64,000 bases of DNA from Cytophagales bacterium (GTDB lineage Bacteria > Bacteroidota > Bacteroidia > Cytophagales > Thermoflexibacteraceae), in contig JAAFKA010000003.1 in NCBI GenBank assembly GCA_013299115.1, positions 185,394 to 249,393 of the forward strand, given 5' to 3'. This document shows, piece by piece, positions 33,243 to 40,611 of this stretch; position 1 is the stretch's first letter; every line of letters starts with the position of its first letter. The notes beneath the pieces are model-generated. The model made no database searches, was not told the origin of the DNA, and saw nothing but the letters and a program-made list of their open reading frames with translations. The position numbers and the translations under genes are program-made.

Positions 33243-35780
33243 ATGATAGTAATCAAACGTGACGGCAGAAAAGAAACGGTGAAGTTGGAAAAAATCACCG
33301 CCAGAATAGAAAAACTGTGCTATGGGCTTGACATGAGCTTTATAGACCCTTTCGAAATCTGCCAAAAAGTGGTGTCGGGCATCTATGATGGCATCTCCAC
33401 CGTAGAGTTAGACAATTTGGCAGCCGAAATTTCGGCTTCGATGACCACCCGCCACCCCGACTATGCTATTTTGGCTGCAAGGATTGCGGTGTCGAACCTT
33501 CATAAACAAACCAGCAAGTCGTTTTCGAACACGATGAAGTTGCTCTACGAATATGAAGACCCCAAGACCAGCGAAAATGCCAGCCTACTCTCCAAAGAAG
33601 TTTATGAGGTCATTCGCAAAAATGCTTCCCTGCTCGACTCTACCATTATTTACGATAGAGATTTTGGCTACGACTATTTCGGCTTTAAAACCCTCGAAAA
33701 GTCCTACTTGCTGAAAATAAACGGCAAAATTGCCGAAAGACCTCAACACATGCTCATGCGTGTTGCCGTTGGTATTCACCAGCAAGACGTGGAGGCAGCC
33801 ATAGAAACCTATCATTTGTTGTCTGAAAAATGGTTTACTCACGCCACGCCTACCTTGTTTAATGCAGGTACGCCCAAACCGCAGTTGAGTAGTTGCTTTT
33901 TGCTCACCATGCAAGACGACAGCGTAGAAGGAATTTACGATACGCTGAAACAATGTGCCAAAATATCGCAATCGGCAGGCGGAATTGGCTTGTCAGTCCA
34001 TAACATCAGGGCGACGGGGTCGTATATCAAAGGCACAAACGGCACTTCAAACGGCATTGTGCCTATGCTGCGGGTTTTTAACGATACGGCTCGGTATATA
34101 GACCAAGGCGGTGGGAAACGCAAAGGTGCTTTTGCTATTTATCTCGAACCTTGGCACGCAGATATTTTTGATTTCTTGCAACTCCGCAAAAATCATGGCA
34201 AAGAAGAATTGCGGGCAAGAGATTTGTTTTATGCCATGTGGGTGCCAGATTTGTTTATGCGGCGAGTGGAGGAAAACGGCAGTTGGTCGTTGTTTTGCCC
34301 CAACGAAGCCACCAACCTGCACGAAGTGTATGGCGAGGACTTCGAAAAACTCTATGAAAGATACGAAAAAGAAGGCAGAGCAAGAAAAACAGTAAAGGCA
34401 CAAGAATTGTGGTTTGAGATTTTGGAGGCACAAGTGGAAACAGGCACGCCGTATATGCTTTTTAAAGACCACGCCAACCGCAAGTCTAATCAAAAGAACT
34501 TAGGCACTATCAAGTCGTCTAATCTCTGCACCGAAATTATGGAATATACCTCCAAAGACGAGGTAGCTGTTTGCAATTTGGCTTCCATTGCCTTGCCAAA
34601 ATTTGTGAGCAACGGCAAATTTGACCACCAAAAGTTGTTTGAAGTTACCAAAGTAGTAACACGCAACTTAAATAAAATCATAGAAGTCAATTATTATCCT
34701 GTGGAGGAGGCTGAAAGGTCAAACAAAAGACACCGCCCTATCGGAATAGGCGTGCAAGGTTTGGCAGATGCTTTTATCCTCTTGCGACTACCTTTTGAGT
34801 CGGAAGCAGCCAAAGAACTGAACAAAGAGATTTTTGAAACCATTTATTTTGCAGCCCTTACTTCCTCGATGGAGTTGGCAAAAGAGCATGGGGCTTACGA
34901 AACTTTTGTAGGTTCTCCTATTTCCAAAGGTATTTTCCAATTTGATATGTGGAATGTTACGCCTACTTCGGGTCGTTGGAACTGGGACAGTTTACGCCAA
35001 GAAGTGGTGCAGCACGGTGTTCGCAACTCTTTGTTGCTTGCCCCTATGCCTACAGCTTCGACTTCCCAAATTCTGGGCAACAACGAATGTTTTGAGCCTT
35101 ATACTTCCAATATTTACACGCGAAGAGTCTTGTCTGGTGAGTTTGTGGTGGTAAACAAGCACTTGATGCGAGATTTGGTAAAATTAGGTTTGTGGAACGA
35201 CAGCATCAAAAATCAATTGATACAAGCCAACGGGTCGGTGCAACAGTTGCCACTTCCCCAAGCCACCAAAGAACTCTACAAAACAGTTTGGGAAATCAGC
35301 CAAAAAACCATTATGGACATGGCTGCCGACAGAGGGGCGTATATTTGCCAAAGCCAAAGCCTGAATATTCACATTCAAGACCCCAATTTTGGTAAACTAA
35401 CCTCTATGCACTTCTACGCTTGGAAAAAAGGTTTGAAAACAGGTATGTATTACCTCCGCACCAAAGCTGCTGCCGATGCCATTAAGTTTACTGTGGACAA
35501 ATCGCAGCTGCAACAGCCTACTTTGCAACCTGTGGAGCAAGAAATTGTTGCAACCAACACCAGCAAAAACTCTACTGCTGCCTATGAACGTAAAAGTGTT
35601 TCGTCTATTTTTGATACCAAAACGCAAAATGGGGCAAATGGCAAAAGTAATGGTAGCAATGGTAGCAATAATGGCAACGGACAAACTCATTTTGTAGTCG
35701 AGCAAACTCCCGAAGAAAAATTGGCTGCTATGGCTTGTTCCTTAGATAATCCAGAGGATTGCGAGGCTTGTAGTTCGTAA
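33243..35780 (+). CDS. nrdA: ribonucleoside-diphosphate reductase, alpha subunit
   Basis: 845 residues from ATG 33243 ([18 protein letters not shown]); a start 15 codons earlier adds only a Lys-rich stretch. The N-terminal ATP-cone senses dATP/ATP. Class Ia cysteines are present: Cys218 (LSSCFL), Cys429 (SNLCTEI) and Cys444 (AVCNLASI), plus the terminal redox pair in CEAC. Reduces NDPs to dNDPs using the tyrosyl radical of a beta subunit. No nrdB lies beside it, unusual but known in Bacteroidota. A Gly/Asn/Ser-rich linker (about 795-815) precedes the C-terminal cysteines, giving the swinging arm. Transcription probably starts near TATTATTTTG at 33191-33200. Confidence 0.95.
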   Translation: MIVIKRDGRKETVKLEKITARIEKLCYGLDMSFIDPFEICQKVVSGIYDGISTVELDNLAAEISASMTTRHPDYAILAARIAVSNLHKQTSKSFSNTMKLLYEYEDPKTSENASLLSKEVYEVIRKNASLLDSTIIYDRDFGYDYFGFKTLEKSYLLKINGKIAERPQHMLMRVAVGIHQQDVEAAIETYHLLSEKWFTHATPTLFNAGTPKPQLSSCFLLTMQDDSVEGIYDTLKQCAKISQSAGGIGLSVHNIRATGSYIKGTNGTSNGIVPMLRVFNDTARYIDQGGGKRKGAFAIYLEPWHADIFDFLQLRKNHGKEELRARDLFYAMWVPDLFMRRVEENGSWSLFCPNEATNLHEVYGEDFEKLYERYEKEGRARKTVKAQELWFEILEAQVETGTPYMLFKDHANRKSNQKNLGTIKSSNLCTEIMEYTSKDEVAVCNLASIALPKFVSNGKFDHQKLFEVTKVVTRNLNKIIEVNYYPVEEAERSNKRHRPIGIGVQGLADAFILLRLPFESEAAKELNKEIFETIYFAALTSSMELAKEHGAYETFVGSPISKGIFQFDMWNVTPTSGRWNWDSLRQEVVQHGVRNSLLLAPMPTASTSQILGNNECFEPYTSNIYTRRVLSGEFVVVNKHLMRDLVKLGLWNDSIKNQLIQANGSVQQLPLPQATKELYKTVWEISQKTIMDMAADRGAYICQSQSLNIHIQDPNFGKLTSMHFYAWKKGLKTGMYYLRTKAAADAIKFTVDKSQLQQPTLQPVEQEIVATNTSKNSTAAYERKSVSSIFDTKTQNGANGKSNGSNGSNNGNGQTHFVVEQTPEEKLAAMACSLDNPEDCEACSS

Positions 35781-35801
35781 AAATAGGTTTTTAAGTAATT
35801 G

Positions 35802-35848
35802 TTTTGGTACGATTGTCAAGGTCTGCGACCATTGCCAACGTACCAAAA
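35802..35848. repeat. ACGTTGGCAATGG repeat, copy 1
   Basis: TTTTGGTACGATTGTCAAGG followed by TCTGCGACCATTGCCAACGTACCAAAA. Its inverse, and inverted pairs of it, occur at 39984-40066 and 40488-40591. Outer bases pair (TTTTGGTAC/GTACCAAAA). Confidence 0.85.
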
Positions 35849-35930
35849 CTTTTTTTGATAAGAGCAAAAATATCCAAACAAAGTTTCTTATTCTAAGTTT
35901 TAGATTAGTGCAAAAAGTTTTGTGCTACTG

Positions 35931-36041
35931 TAGAACGGACTTTAGTCCGTTTTTTTGGTATTGCTGATGCCCAATATATGTTTTTTGAATCTAAATTTAG
36001 ATTTTCATTTATAAGCAACGGACTAAAGTCCGTTTTACAAC
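35931..36041. repeat. pair of ACGGACTTTAGTCCGT palindromes
   Basis: GAACGGACTTTAGTCCGTTTTTTT at 35934 and AACGGACTAAAGTCCGTTTT at 36019 are inverse versions of one palindrome. Weaker relatives are ACAGACTAAAGTCT near 30541 and TGGACTAAAGTCCA near 57772. The first, with its T run, could end nrdA transcripts. Confidence 0.65.
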
Positions 36042-36059
36042 TGCTAACTGTTCACTATT

Positions 36060-36716
36060 TTGCGATTTGCTGCTTATTTAGTGCTTGCTATGCACTTTTT
36101 TGGTTTGGTGTTTATGTGCTGGCAACCTACCAAAGATTTCTTTTTGGGGCTTACGCCGCTTAATTTGTTGTTGTCGGGGGCTTTTTTGTTTTATTATCAC
36201 CCAACGAAAGACAAAAATTTTTGGTTGTATGTCCTCCTGTTTTGTGGCGTAGGTTTTGGGGTAGAAGTTTTGGGTGTGCATACAGGACTTATTTTTGGCA
36301 ATTATTGGTATGGCAAGTCGTTGGGTTTCAAGTGTTTAGAAGTTCCTTTGCTGATAGGTTTGAACTGGGGTGTATTGGTGGTGATGACTGCCTCGCTGAC
36401 CGAAACATTTTTTTATATGTTTCCTCTCCGCACTTCGACTTGGATAGAAAAAACGGCAAAAGCCACCTTAGCTGCTGCCCAAATGACCCTGCTCGATGTG
36501 ATTATAGAACCCATAGCCATGCACTTAGATTTTTGGCAGTGGCAAAACAGCATAGTACCTTTTCAAAATTATGTGGCGTGGTTTGTAGTTGGTTTTCTGC
36601 TTCATTTGGTTTACCAGCAAAGCCCTATTCGCAAACGAAATCCATTGGCTTTGTACCTCGTAGTGGCTCAAATTATTTTCTTTTCGGGGTTTTCGTTGGT
36701 TTTGCTGAGGACTTAA
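36060..36716 (+). CDS. carotenoid biosynthesis protein, CruF-like
   Basis: 218 residues with six or seven hydrophobic segments. The block GVHTGLIFGNYWYGKSLGFK followed by VPLLIGLNWG is the hallmark of the DUF422/carotenoid 1',2'-hydratase-like (CruF) family, and LLDVIIEPIAMHLDFWQW follows as expected. CruF-type enzymes hydrate the end of acyclic or monocyclic carotenoids in the membrane. No other carotenoid genes lie nearby. The regulator at 48183 (CarH-like) is of a type that often controls carotenoid genes, but it is 12 kb away. Confidence 0.85.
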   Translation: MRFAAYLVLAMHFFGLVFMCWQPTKDFFLGLTPLNLLLSGAFLFYYHPTKDKNFWLYVLLFCGVGFGVEVLGVHTGLIFGNYWYGKSLGFKCLEVPLLIGLNWGVLVVMTASLTETFFYMFPLRTSTWIEKTAKATLAAAQMTLLDVIIEPIAMHLDFWQWQNSIVPFQNYVAWFVVGFLLHLVYQQSPIRKRNPLALYLVVAQIIFFSGFSLVLLRT

Positions 36717-36717
36717 C

Positions 36718-37452
36718 CTATTTCCCATGTTTTTTCAACCATTCGGGATTAACTTCTCCAAAATGATAACACTCCGCATCTAAATATTCGGGAATACCGT
36801 CTTCGTCATAGTTAATGCCTACCTTTGTGTTTTGCTTTGGTTGGTTTTCAATCTTTCTATGTGTGGTTGTTTTTTGCAAAACTTTTTCGTGTTTTTTTAC
36901 CCATTCAGGGTTTTGTATGCCGTTGTACTGGTCGTCTGCGGTCAGGTATTCAGGCACGCCGTCTTGGTCATAGTTGATACCTTCTTTGGTGTTAGATTTC
37001 GTTTCCACTTGTTGTAAAAATAATTTTTCTTGCAAATTGGCTTTCAGTTTTGCTTGGTATTCATCATAGCCTTTGGGTTTTGTCGGTTCTTCAATCACGT
37101 GCCTTTCATAAGCCTCTTTTGCCTCATTAAAACACTTCAAATGATAATCGTAATAAGTAAATTTTTCTATTTGTTGGGCTTCTTGCAAAGCTATATGCTC
37201 GTCATAACCATCAGGTTTTATAGGCAGACCTGCTTCGTGTTTTGCGTGTGCCTCACCACCTCGCAAGAATGCGTCATTATACATTTGCAAATGCAATTCA
37301 TAGTCTGCTATTTCCTTTGCCTGTTGTAACTTAAAATCGTCATAGCCTTCGGGCTTTTTGGGTTCGTGGCTTTGTTGCAAAGCAATAGCTGCTATGCTTC
37401 GTGTGAAGTAAGCAATTAGCAATTTTTCGTATTCCCTAAATGCTGGTTTCAT
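36718..37452 (-). CDS. repeat-containing protein of unknown function
   Basis: 244 residues made of two kinds of repeats. Three units in the first 135 residues end in KPEGYDDF, KPDGYDEH and KPKGYDEY, each followed by a Gln/Glu-rich helix with a YHL/YNDAF-type middle. Two units in the rest read GINYDQDGVPEYL...NPEWVKKHEK and GINYDEDGIPEYL...NPEWLKKHGK. The YDxDGxPEYL loop has the DxDG look of a calcium-binding or dockerin-like loop, but this is only a resemblance. No signal peptide is seen, so it is probably cytoplasmic. It is last of three genes on this strand and may be co-transcribed with them. Confidence 0.75.
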   Translation of the reverse strand: MKPAFREYEKLLIAYFTRSIAAIALQQSHEPKKPEGYDDFKLQQAKEIADYELHLQMYNDAFLRGGEAHAKHEAGLPIKPDGYDEHIALQEAQQIEKFTYYDYHLKCFNEAKEAYERHVIEEPTKPKGYDEYQAKLKANLQEKLFLQQVETKSNTKEGINYDQDGVPEYLTADDQYNGIQNPEWVKKHEKVLQKTTTHRKIENQPKQNTKVGINYDEDGIPEYLDAECYHFGEVNPEWLKKHGK

Positions 37453-37463
37453 AATTTTAGAGT

Positions 37464-37721
37464 TTAATAATCAATTTTTCGCAATTTTTCTATCACTTCC
37501 GTTTCTGTTAGTTGAAAAGAAACCACACTATTAAAACCAACGCCAACATCTTCGGTATCGTCCCACCGATAAGTGCCTGTTTCGGGATTGTAAGTGATTT
37601 CATAGCCCCAAGCCATGCTGCCACCCCAAACATCAGCCGAACTATTGGTAGCCTCGCCATATTGGTGTGAAGGATATTTTTTGGTAAGTTCCAAAATCCA
37701 TTGTATTCTGTCGTCTGTCAT
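37464..37721 (-). CDS. small hypothetical protein
   Basis: 85 residues, rich in Asp, Glu, Trp and Tyr, with GGSMAWGYEITYNPETGTYRWDD in the middle, which looks like a beta hairpin. The C-terminus (TETEVIEKLRKIDY) is helical. No membrane or export signal. It sits 11 bases from the next gene on the strand and 13 from the previous one, so the three are likely one operon. Family not recognised. Confidence 0.65.
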   Translation of the reverse strand: MTDDRIQWILELTKKYPSHQYGEATNSSADVWGGSMAWGYEITYNPETGTYRWDDTEDVGVGFNSVVSFQLTETEVIEKLRKIDY

Positions 37722-37734
37722 GTTTTTAGTTATT

Positions 37735-38277
37735 TTATATTACTTTAAACATACTGCTATATCTCGGCGTATAGAAAACAGTTAGCGTATCGCCGACATT
37801 TCTGCGTGCATATTCATCTGATAAAACATTGTATTTTAGTTCTCTTTGTTGTGGTTTTTCTTGGGTTTTCAGAAGCAAAATATAAGAATGTCCTTTATTT
37901 TGCAACTCATATTTTCTGCTAATCACCGCCTTTGCCTTGATACCAAAAGTGTCATATTCGTATTTTTCGTGATACCAGCCCATCTGTAAATTTAGCCAAA
38001 AACCACCCAGCAAAACAAGTATAGCACACAATTTAGTAGCATTACTTTCGTGATTTCCTTGCTCAATGCTTTCCATATTGCTTAATTTTTTGCTTTTGTT
38101 TTTTAGCAAAGGAAAAAATTGCATAACTATTCCAACAGCAACAAAAAACCATAAAACAAAACCACCCATTGCCCAAGCATACCCATAAAACCAACCTATT
38201 TTTATCAACCACATTGATAAAAAATACTGTAAAGCCAATGTAAAGGCAGCACTCAATAACGAAATTAAATAAATCAT
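37735..38277 (-). CDS. predicted membrane protein, DUF3592-like
   Basis: 180 residues. Two or three hydrophobic segments at the N-terminus (FTLALQYFLSMWLIKIGWFYGY, FVLWFFVAVGIVMQFF) and one at LCAILVLLGGFWLNL. The C-terminal part AKAVISRKYELQNKGHSYILLLKT then NVGDTLTVFYTPRYSSMFKV has the strand-rich pattern of DUF3592 domains (NxGDTVxVxYxPxxPs). First gene of the apparent three-gene unit. Confidence 0.75.
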   Translation of the reverse strand: MIYLISLLSAAFTLALQYFLSMWLIKIGWFYGYAWAMGGFVLWFFVAVGIVMQFFPLLKNKSKKLSNMESIEQGNHESNATKLCAILVLLGGFWLNLQMGWYHEKYEYDTFGIKAKAVISRKYELQNKGHSYILLLKTQEKPQQRELKYNVLSDEYARRNVGDTLTVFYTPRYSSMFKVI

Positions 38278-38313
38278 TTGCGTTGGTTTTTATTTATCTT
38301 TCCTCTCATTATA

Positions 38314-38394
38314 GAGGCTGTTCAGAAAGTAAGATTGTATCACATACTAAATTCTGTGGTACTTATTTTAATTTTTTGGATACCCTCTTATAAC
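38314..38394. mobile_element. IS-end-like 80-bp remnant
   Basis: GAGGCTGTTCAGAAAG at the left and TTTTTTGGATACCCTC at the right are imperfect inverted ends (about 11 of 15 match) like those at 20402-20543. Nothing coding lies between them. The rest of 38278-38530 is AT-rich and plain. Confidence 0.45.
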
Positions 38395-38530
38395 ACTACC
38401 TCATATTTTTATTTTTTGTAACATGAATCTATATTTTTTCGTTTAACTTGCAAGTAGCTTATTTTTTTGGTAAGTTGCAAAATTAAGAATACAAAACTTC
38501 AAATCTTTAAGACATAAACACACATTTCTT

Positions 38531-39418
38531 ATGTTCAAAAAAATTAGTGCCGTAGTAGCCCTTATGTGGTTGCTTACAGCTTGCGGAAATAGTCAAAAAT
38601 TCGAAAAAACACCATTAGACAAATTGGTTACGCAGTTAGACCAAGAAAAAACATACAGCGTGGTGCTGTACGACATGGATATAGAGGAACATACCTTTTC
38701 GGATACTTACCGCCACAAGTACAAAATTGTTACCGAAAAAGATAGCACACCCAAAGAGCAAATCACAGATTGGTATGCGGTAAGTGAGCCGTTTTTTGCT
38801 CGTTACCAAAATGATTTGGGTATGGAAGTCTTGTCAAAAGCCAACGGCAAAGTTTCAAAAGTTTCTGCACCGCCTGGTTACTCTACCTATGTGGGCAATG
38901 CCCAATATGGGCAGTGGCGTACAGGCAGTGACGGGTCTTCGTTTTGGGAATTTTACGGCAAATACGCCATGATGAGCAGCATGTTAGGCTTGGCAAGCTC
39001 TATGATTCACCGCAACTCTTACTACGACTACCGAGATAACTACTACGGCAGACAACCTTATTATGGGGCAGTAAACAATGGCATACCAGCTTACGGTACC
39101 ATGTCTTCACATTCGCAGACTTCCAATCCATCTTTTCACCAAAGAGTTTCGCAAAATAACAGTTTTAAAGACAAAATTAGCAACAGAGTAAGTCGCAGCA
39201 ACAGTTCTTGGGGCAGTGGCAGCAAGTCCAGCAGTTCGTCAAGTTCTTCATCAGGTAGCTCTTGGTTTGGTCGAAAGTCGAGTGGGTCGAGCAGTTCATC
39301 AGGGTCTTCGTCATCGGGAAGTTCTTGGTTTGGTCGCAAGTCGAGTGGGTCGAGTTCGTCTGGGTCGTCAAGCCGAAGCAGTGGCTCCCGTTCAAGTGGC
39401 AGGTCGAGAAGGAGATAA
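38531..39418 (+). CDS. Ser-rich lipoprotein
   Basis: 295 residues with a lipoprotein signal (ISAVVALMWLLTACGNS; lipobox LTAC). An ordered N-terminal domain to about residue 150 contains strands around TYSVVLYDMDIEEHTF and a WRTGSDGSSFWEFYGKYA block. Then comes a Tyr/Asn-rich stretch (NSYYDYRDNYYGRQPYYG), and the last 90 residues are almost only Ser, Gly and Arg with SSWFGRKSSGSSSS repeated. The tail is low complexity, probably disordered and surface exposed. The repeated DNA (near 39255 and 39325) could change copy number. Function unknown. Confidence 0.8.
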   Translation: MFKKISAVVALMWLLTACGNSQKFEKTPLDKLVTQLDQEKTYSVVLYDMDIEEHTFSDTYRHKYKIVTEKDSTPKEQITDWYAVSEPFFARYQNDLGMEVLSKANGKVSKVSAPPGYSTYVGNAQYGQWRTGSDGSSFWEFYGKYAMMSSMLGLASSMIHRNSYYDYRDNYYGRQPYYGAVNNGIPAYGTMSSHSQTSNPSFHQRVSQNNSFKDKISNRVSRSNSSWGSGSKSSSSSSSSSGSSWFGRKSSGSSSSSGSSSSGSSWFGRKSSGSSSSGSSSRSSGSRSSGRSRRR

Positions 39419-39737
39419 ATTAAATTCTTAGTAATAGAGATTATTACGATAATTTTTGTACAGAAAAATAACTTCTTGATTTTCAACTAATTGACCCTGC
39501 AGTTGGAGGCAACCCCCGCCAAAGGGTACGGTACAAATCGTAATAACCTCTAATACTTGAATATTGAAGTATCCAAATGACTTGCGAATGATAGCTCGGA
39601 TAGTTACGTTCACATATTTGTGCAGTAGTATTGAAAAAAGCTAAAAAAGTTAATTTTTTTTTGCAAAGTCTAAAAGAATTAAATAGGTTTGTAAAAACTT
39701 CTTAAAATAATTTTCACACAAAAAATACACATTTATC
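39419..39737. other. intergenic region before the THX gene
   Basis: Contains the terminal-inverted-repeat element at 39431-39556. After that there is an AT-rich stretch with a T-run and no recognisable -7 box. Confidence 0.6.
39431..39556. mobile_element. 126-bp element with 24-bp inverted ends, containing the 75-bp repeat copy 2
   Basis: Left end GTAATAGAGATTATTACGAT with AATTTTTGTAC, right end GTACAAATCGTAATAACCTC followed by TAATAC. The ends are inverse with two mismatches and a 4-base gap. The inside includes TTGATTTTCAACTAATTGAC and AGTTGGAGGCAACCCCC, shared with 22716-22790, where the left end is not evident. Confidence 0.6.
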
Positions 39738-39908
39738 ATGGGAAAAGGCGATGTAAGGTCTAAAAAAGGTAAAATTAGCAACGGCACTTATGGCAACAAA
39801 CGCAAACGTGCCTCTTTGCTACGAGCAGAAGCCAAAGCAGCAACAGCTACTTCGGCTGCACCAGCAAAAGCACCTGCAAAAGAAAAAGTAGCGGCAGCTA
39901 AAAAATAA
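39738..39908 (+). CDS. 30S ribosomal protein THX
   Basis: 56 residues: MGKGDVRSKKGKISNGTYGN then KRKRASLLRAEAKAATATSAAPAKAPAKEKVAAAKK read in parts. The GKGDxRSKKGKIxxGTYGxxRxRK block is the THX family signature; THX is a small basic protein bound in the 30S head. The Ala/Lys-rich tail is typical of Bacteroidota members. It is shorter than common gene-finding cut-offs. A hairpin at 39934 follows the stop. Confidence 0.9.
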   Translation: MGKGDVRSKKGKISNGTYGNKRKRASLLRAEAKAATATSAAPAKAPAKEKVAAAKK

Positions 39909-39933
39909 ACTACCTTCACTGGCTTAGTCATAC

Positions 39934-39973
39934 ACAAACCTTACAAATTTTTGATAAAATTTGCAAGGTTTGT
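39934..39973 (+). terminator. hairpin after the THX gene
   Basis: ACAAACCTTACAAATTTT pairs with AAAATTTGCAAGGTTTGT with one mismatch, followed by TGTCTTTTA. Lies 26 bases after the THX stop. Confidence 0.7.
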
Positions 39974-39983
39974 TGTCTTTTAC

Positions 39984-40066
39984 GTACGTTGGCAATGGTC
40001 GCAGACCTTGACAATCGTACCACGTTTTATACGATTGTCAAGGTCTGCGACCATTGCCAACGTATA
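39984..40066. repeat. ACGTTGGCAATGG repeat, inverted pair
   Basis: Two 36-bp copies in opposite orientation (39986-40020 and 40029-40066) separated by CACGTTTT. Their inner ends share the CAATCGTA/TACGATTG core. The second copy supplies the last codons and stop of the truncated hydrolase on the minus strand. Confidence 0.9.
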
Positions 40067-40379
40067 AAAAATTTCGTAGAAACAGGGCAACTGTCCCCAC
40101 AGCTTTTGGTTTGGGCAAATGCCAAACTTCTATCTTTTTGTTGCTCTGCAAATTCAAAGTTTTGTAAAGTTGTTGTGGAGTTGCCGTATTTTTGGGCTTA
40201 GGATTATTGACTCCAAACAAAAGCACTTTGATTTTTTGCTCCCAACTTAAATAGTGAGGCGAAGAAGTACGAGGCAAATCATTGGCAGAAAAATGCGTAA
40301 AATGATAGGCGTGGAAAATCAACACTGTATTGAGCAATACAAAAAGTAGAGATAAAATATAGGAAAGTCGTTTGAGCAA
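40067..40379 (-). pseudogene. 5' fragment of an alpha/beta hydrolase
   Basis: The minus-strand frame starts with a signal/membrane anchor (KRLSYILSLLFVLLNTVLIFHAYHF) and runs THFS...PHYLSWEQKIKVLLFGVNNPKPKN to VWHLPKPKAVGTVALF. This is the N-terminal part of secreted alpha/beta hydrolases, where the next residues would be the HGYGG oxyanion block. At about 40080 the family match stops, and the frame runs into the repeat at 40029-40066 and ends. The catalytic part is missing from the window. I infer a deletion or insertion associated with the repeat. Confidence 0.6.
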
Positions 40380-40487
40380 AACAGTGAGGAATAAATATAA
40401 AATAGTATATATGAAATATAAAATTAATTAATTGATTATCAAATACTTATAATATTAGAAATTTTAGTAATTATTTCTGTATTCACC

Positions 40488-40591
40488 TTTATACGTTGGC
40501 AATGGTGCTTTTTCGCACCTTGACAATCGTATAAAGGTGAAGTGGAGATAGTACGATTGGCAAGGTGTGAAAAACACCATTGCCAACGTAC
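40488..40591. repeat. ACGTTGGCAATGG repeat, second inverted pair
   Basis: Copy a (40488-40535) and copy b (40551-40591) are in opposite orientation. Each has a modified centre (GGTGCTTTTTCGCACC and GGTGTGAAAAACACC) that is itself a small hairpin. TTCACCTTTATACG pairs with CGTATAAAGGTGAA around copy a. Confidence 0.85.
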
Positions 40592-40611
40592 CAGCTACTC
40601 AATATGAAATT

